Of a stretch of 7,279 bases of DNA, positions 6,885 to 7,279 are shown piece by piece; the stretch's first letter is position 1; the number at the start of each line of letters is the position of its first letter. The stretch covers positions 1 to 7,279 of the forward strand of contig JARFQC010000213.1 in NCBI GenBank assembly GCA_029287965.1. Direction: 5' to 3'. The notes under the pieces were generated by a model. That model was not told the DNA's origin and made no database searches. It was given only the letters and a program-made list of their open reading frames with translations. Origin of the DNA: Arenicellales bacterium. GTDB taxonomy: Bacteria > Pseudomonadota > Gammaproteobacteria > BMS3Bbin11. A program made the position numbers and the translations under genes.

Positions 6885-6898
6885 ATAAACCCAGTCAA
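6870..6898 (-). promoter_or_regulatory. Sigma-70-type promoter of the iron-transport operon
   Basis: On the minus strand, TTGACT (6893-6898, 5 of 6 to the -35 consensus) and TATCAT (6870-6875, 5 of 6 to the -10 consensus) are separated by exactly 17 bases. Transcription would start near 6863, giving a leader of about 27 bases before the fbpA ATG. The Fur box overlaps the -10 and part of the spacer. Confidence 0.82.
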
Positions 6899-6985
6899 AC
6901 CATTGTTTTTGGGGGCCTGTCGATGTGCCGGGCAAATGTTGTTTCACACAGCTTAACTTGCCGGCAACGGGGTAGCGACGTTAGC

Positions 6986-7279
6986 ATGGCGCGCATGTAT
7001 CCGGTAGCCATACAGGGAAACGCACTGCGCATCACGCTCGGCCTGGCGTGCTTTATCATCATCGTCGCGGGCATGAAAGCGGCTGCCAGTTTGATCGTGC
7101 CTTTTCTGCTCGCTATCTTCATCGCCATAATCTGCGCTCCGGCAATAAACTGGCTGACGGGCAAGGGTGCACCGTTGTGGCTGGCCATGACCCTGGTCGT
7201 CGTCGGTATCGGGCTGTTCGGCGCACTGATTGTTTCGATTGTCGGGACCTCGATACAGGACTTCAGTAAATCATTGCCG
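6986..7279 (+). CDS. AI-2E family transporter, N-terminal part (3' end outside window)
   Basis: The frame is open from the ATG at 6986 to the right edge (98 codons, no stop). It starts MARMYPVAIQGNALRITLG and continues with three hydrophobic stretches at about residues 19-34, 37-52 and 66-86. The block SLIVPFLLAIFIAIICAP (35-52) followed by a short polar NWLTGKGAPLW turn is typical of the N-terminus of PF01594 (AI-2E/PerM-like) proteins, which usually have 330-380 residues and about eight spans. Members include E. coli TqsA (AI-2 export) and Na+/H+ antiporter-like proteins, so the substrate cannot be predicted. A second ATG at 6995 is an alternative start; neither has a strong Shine-Dalgarno. 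It is divergent from the iron operon. Family call is good; start is uncertain. Confidence 0.85.
   Translation, partial: MARMYPVAIQGNALRITLGLACFIIIVAGMKAAASLIVPFLLAIFIAIICAPAINWLTGKGAPLWLAMTLVVVGIGLFGALIVSIVGTSIQDFSKSLP

Noticed and set aside
6837..6947. 37-codon upstream extension of the fbpA frame
   Set aside because: It would put the promoter and Fur box inside coding sequence and bury the signal peptide internally.
6895..7188. Minus-strand open frame of 97 codons
   Set aside because: Antisense to the AI-2E-family gene and running into the divergent control region, with no ribosome site or family signal.
7048..7269. Plus-strand open frame of 73 codons
   Set aside because: Overlaps the AI-2E-family gene in another frame and shows no hydrophobic or family pattern.

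Overview
The window looks like chromosomal DNA of a free-living gammaproteobacterium. This is inferred from moderately high GC content, an E. coli-like sigma-70 promoter overlapping a near-consensus Fur box, dense operon packing, and the families present. No species can be named from the sequence alone. There are no tRNA or rRNA genes, insertion sequences, CRISPR arrays or phage genes, and no gap longer than 150 bases without a gene.

Layout. Positions 1-726 (+) hold the C-terminal part of a DUF2252 protein whose start lies off the left edge. It converges on a long minus-strand run through a 31-base gap containing a perfect 14-base palindrome. The minus-strand run occupies 758-6836. In transcription order (right to left) it encodes a periplasmic ferric-iron binding protein (fbpA-like, 5832-6836), a fused two-domain iron permease (fbpB-like, 4112-5815), an ABC ATPase with a TOBE domain (fbpC-like, 3057-4115), a MAPEG-family membrane protein (2608-3012), a soluble glutathione S-transferase (1968-2588) and an uncharacterised multi-spanning membrane protein (758-1954). 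To the right, a 149-base divergent intergenic region carries the promoter and Fur box, followed by the N-terminal part of an AI-2E-family (PF01594) membrane protein (6986 to the right edge, +).

How the genes work together. The first three minus-strand genes form a complete FbpABC-type Fe(III) importer: binding protein, permease and ATPase. Fur with Fe(II) would repress it by covering the promoter. A 20-base perfect inverted repeat at the fbpA stop codon is the right kind of element to give the binding protein more product than the membrane subunits. The MAPEG, GST and membrane-protein genes follow at gaps of 44, 19 and 13 bases with no recognisable terminator, so they may be co-transcribed with the importer. 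That would connect iron uptake with glutathione-dependent detoxification, but it is inference.

Nothing here is a clearly new defence or mobile system. The least explained parts are the 398-residue membrane protein, the possible iron/glutathione operon link, the fbpA-fbpB hairpin and the DUF2252 protein.
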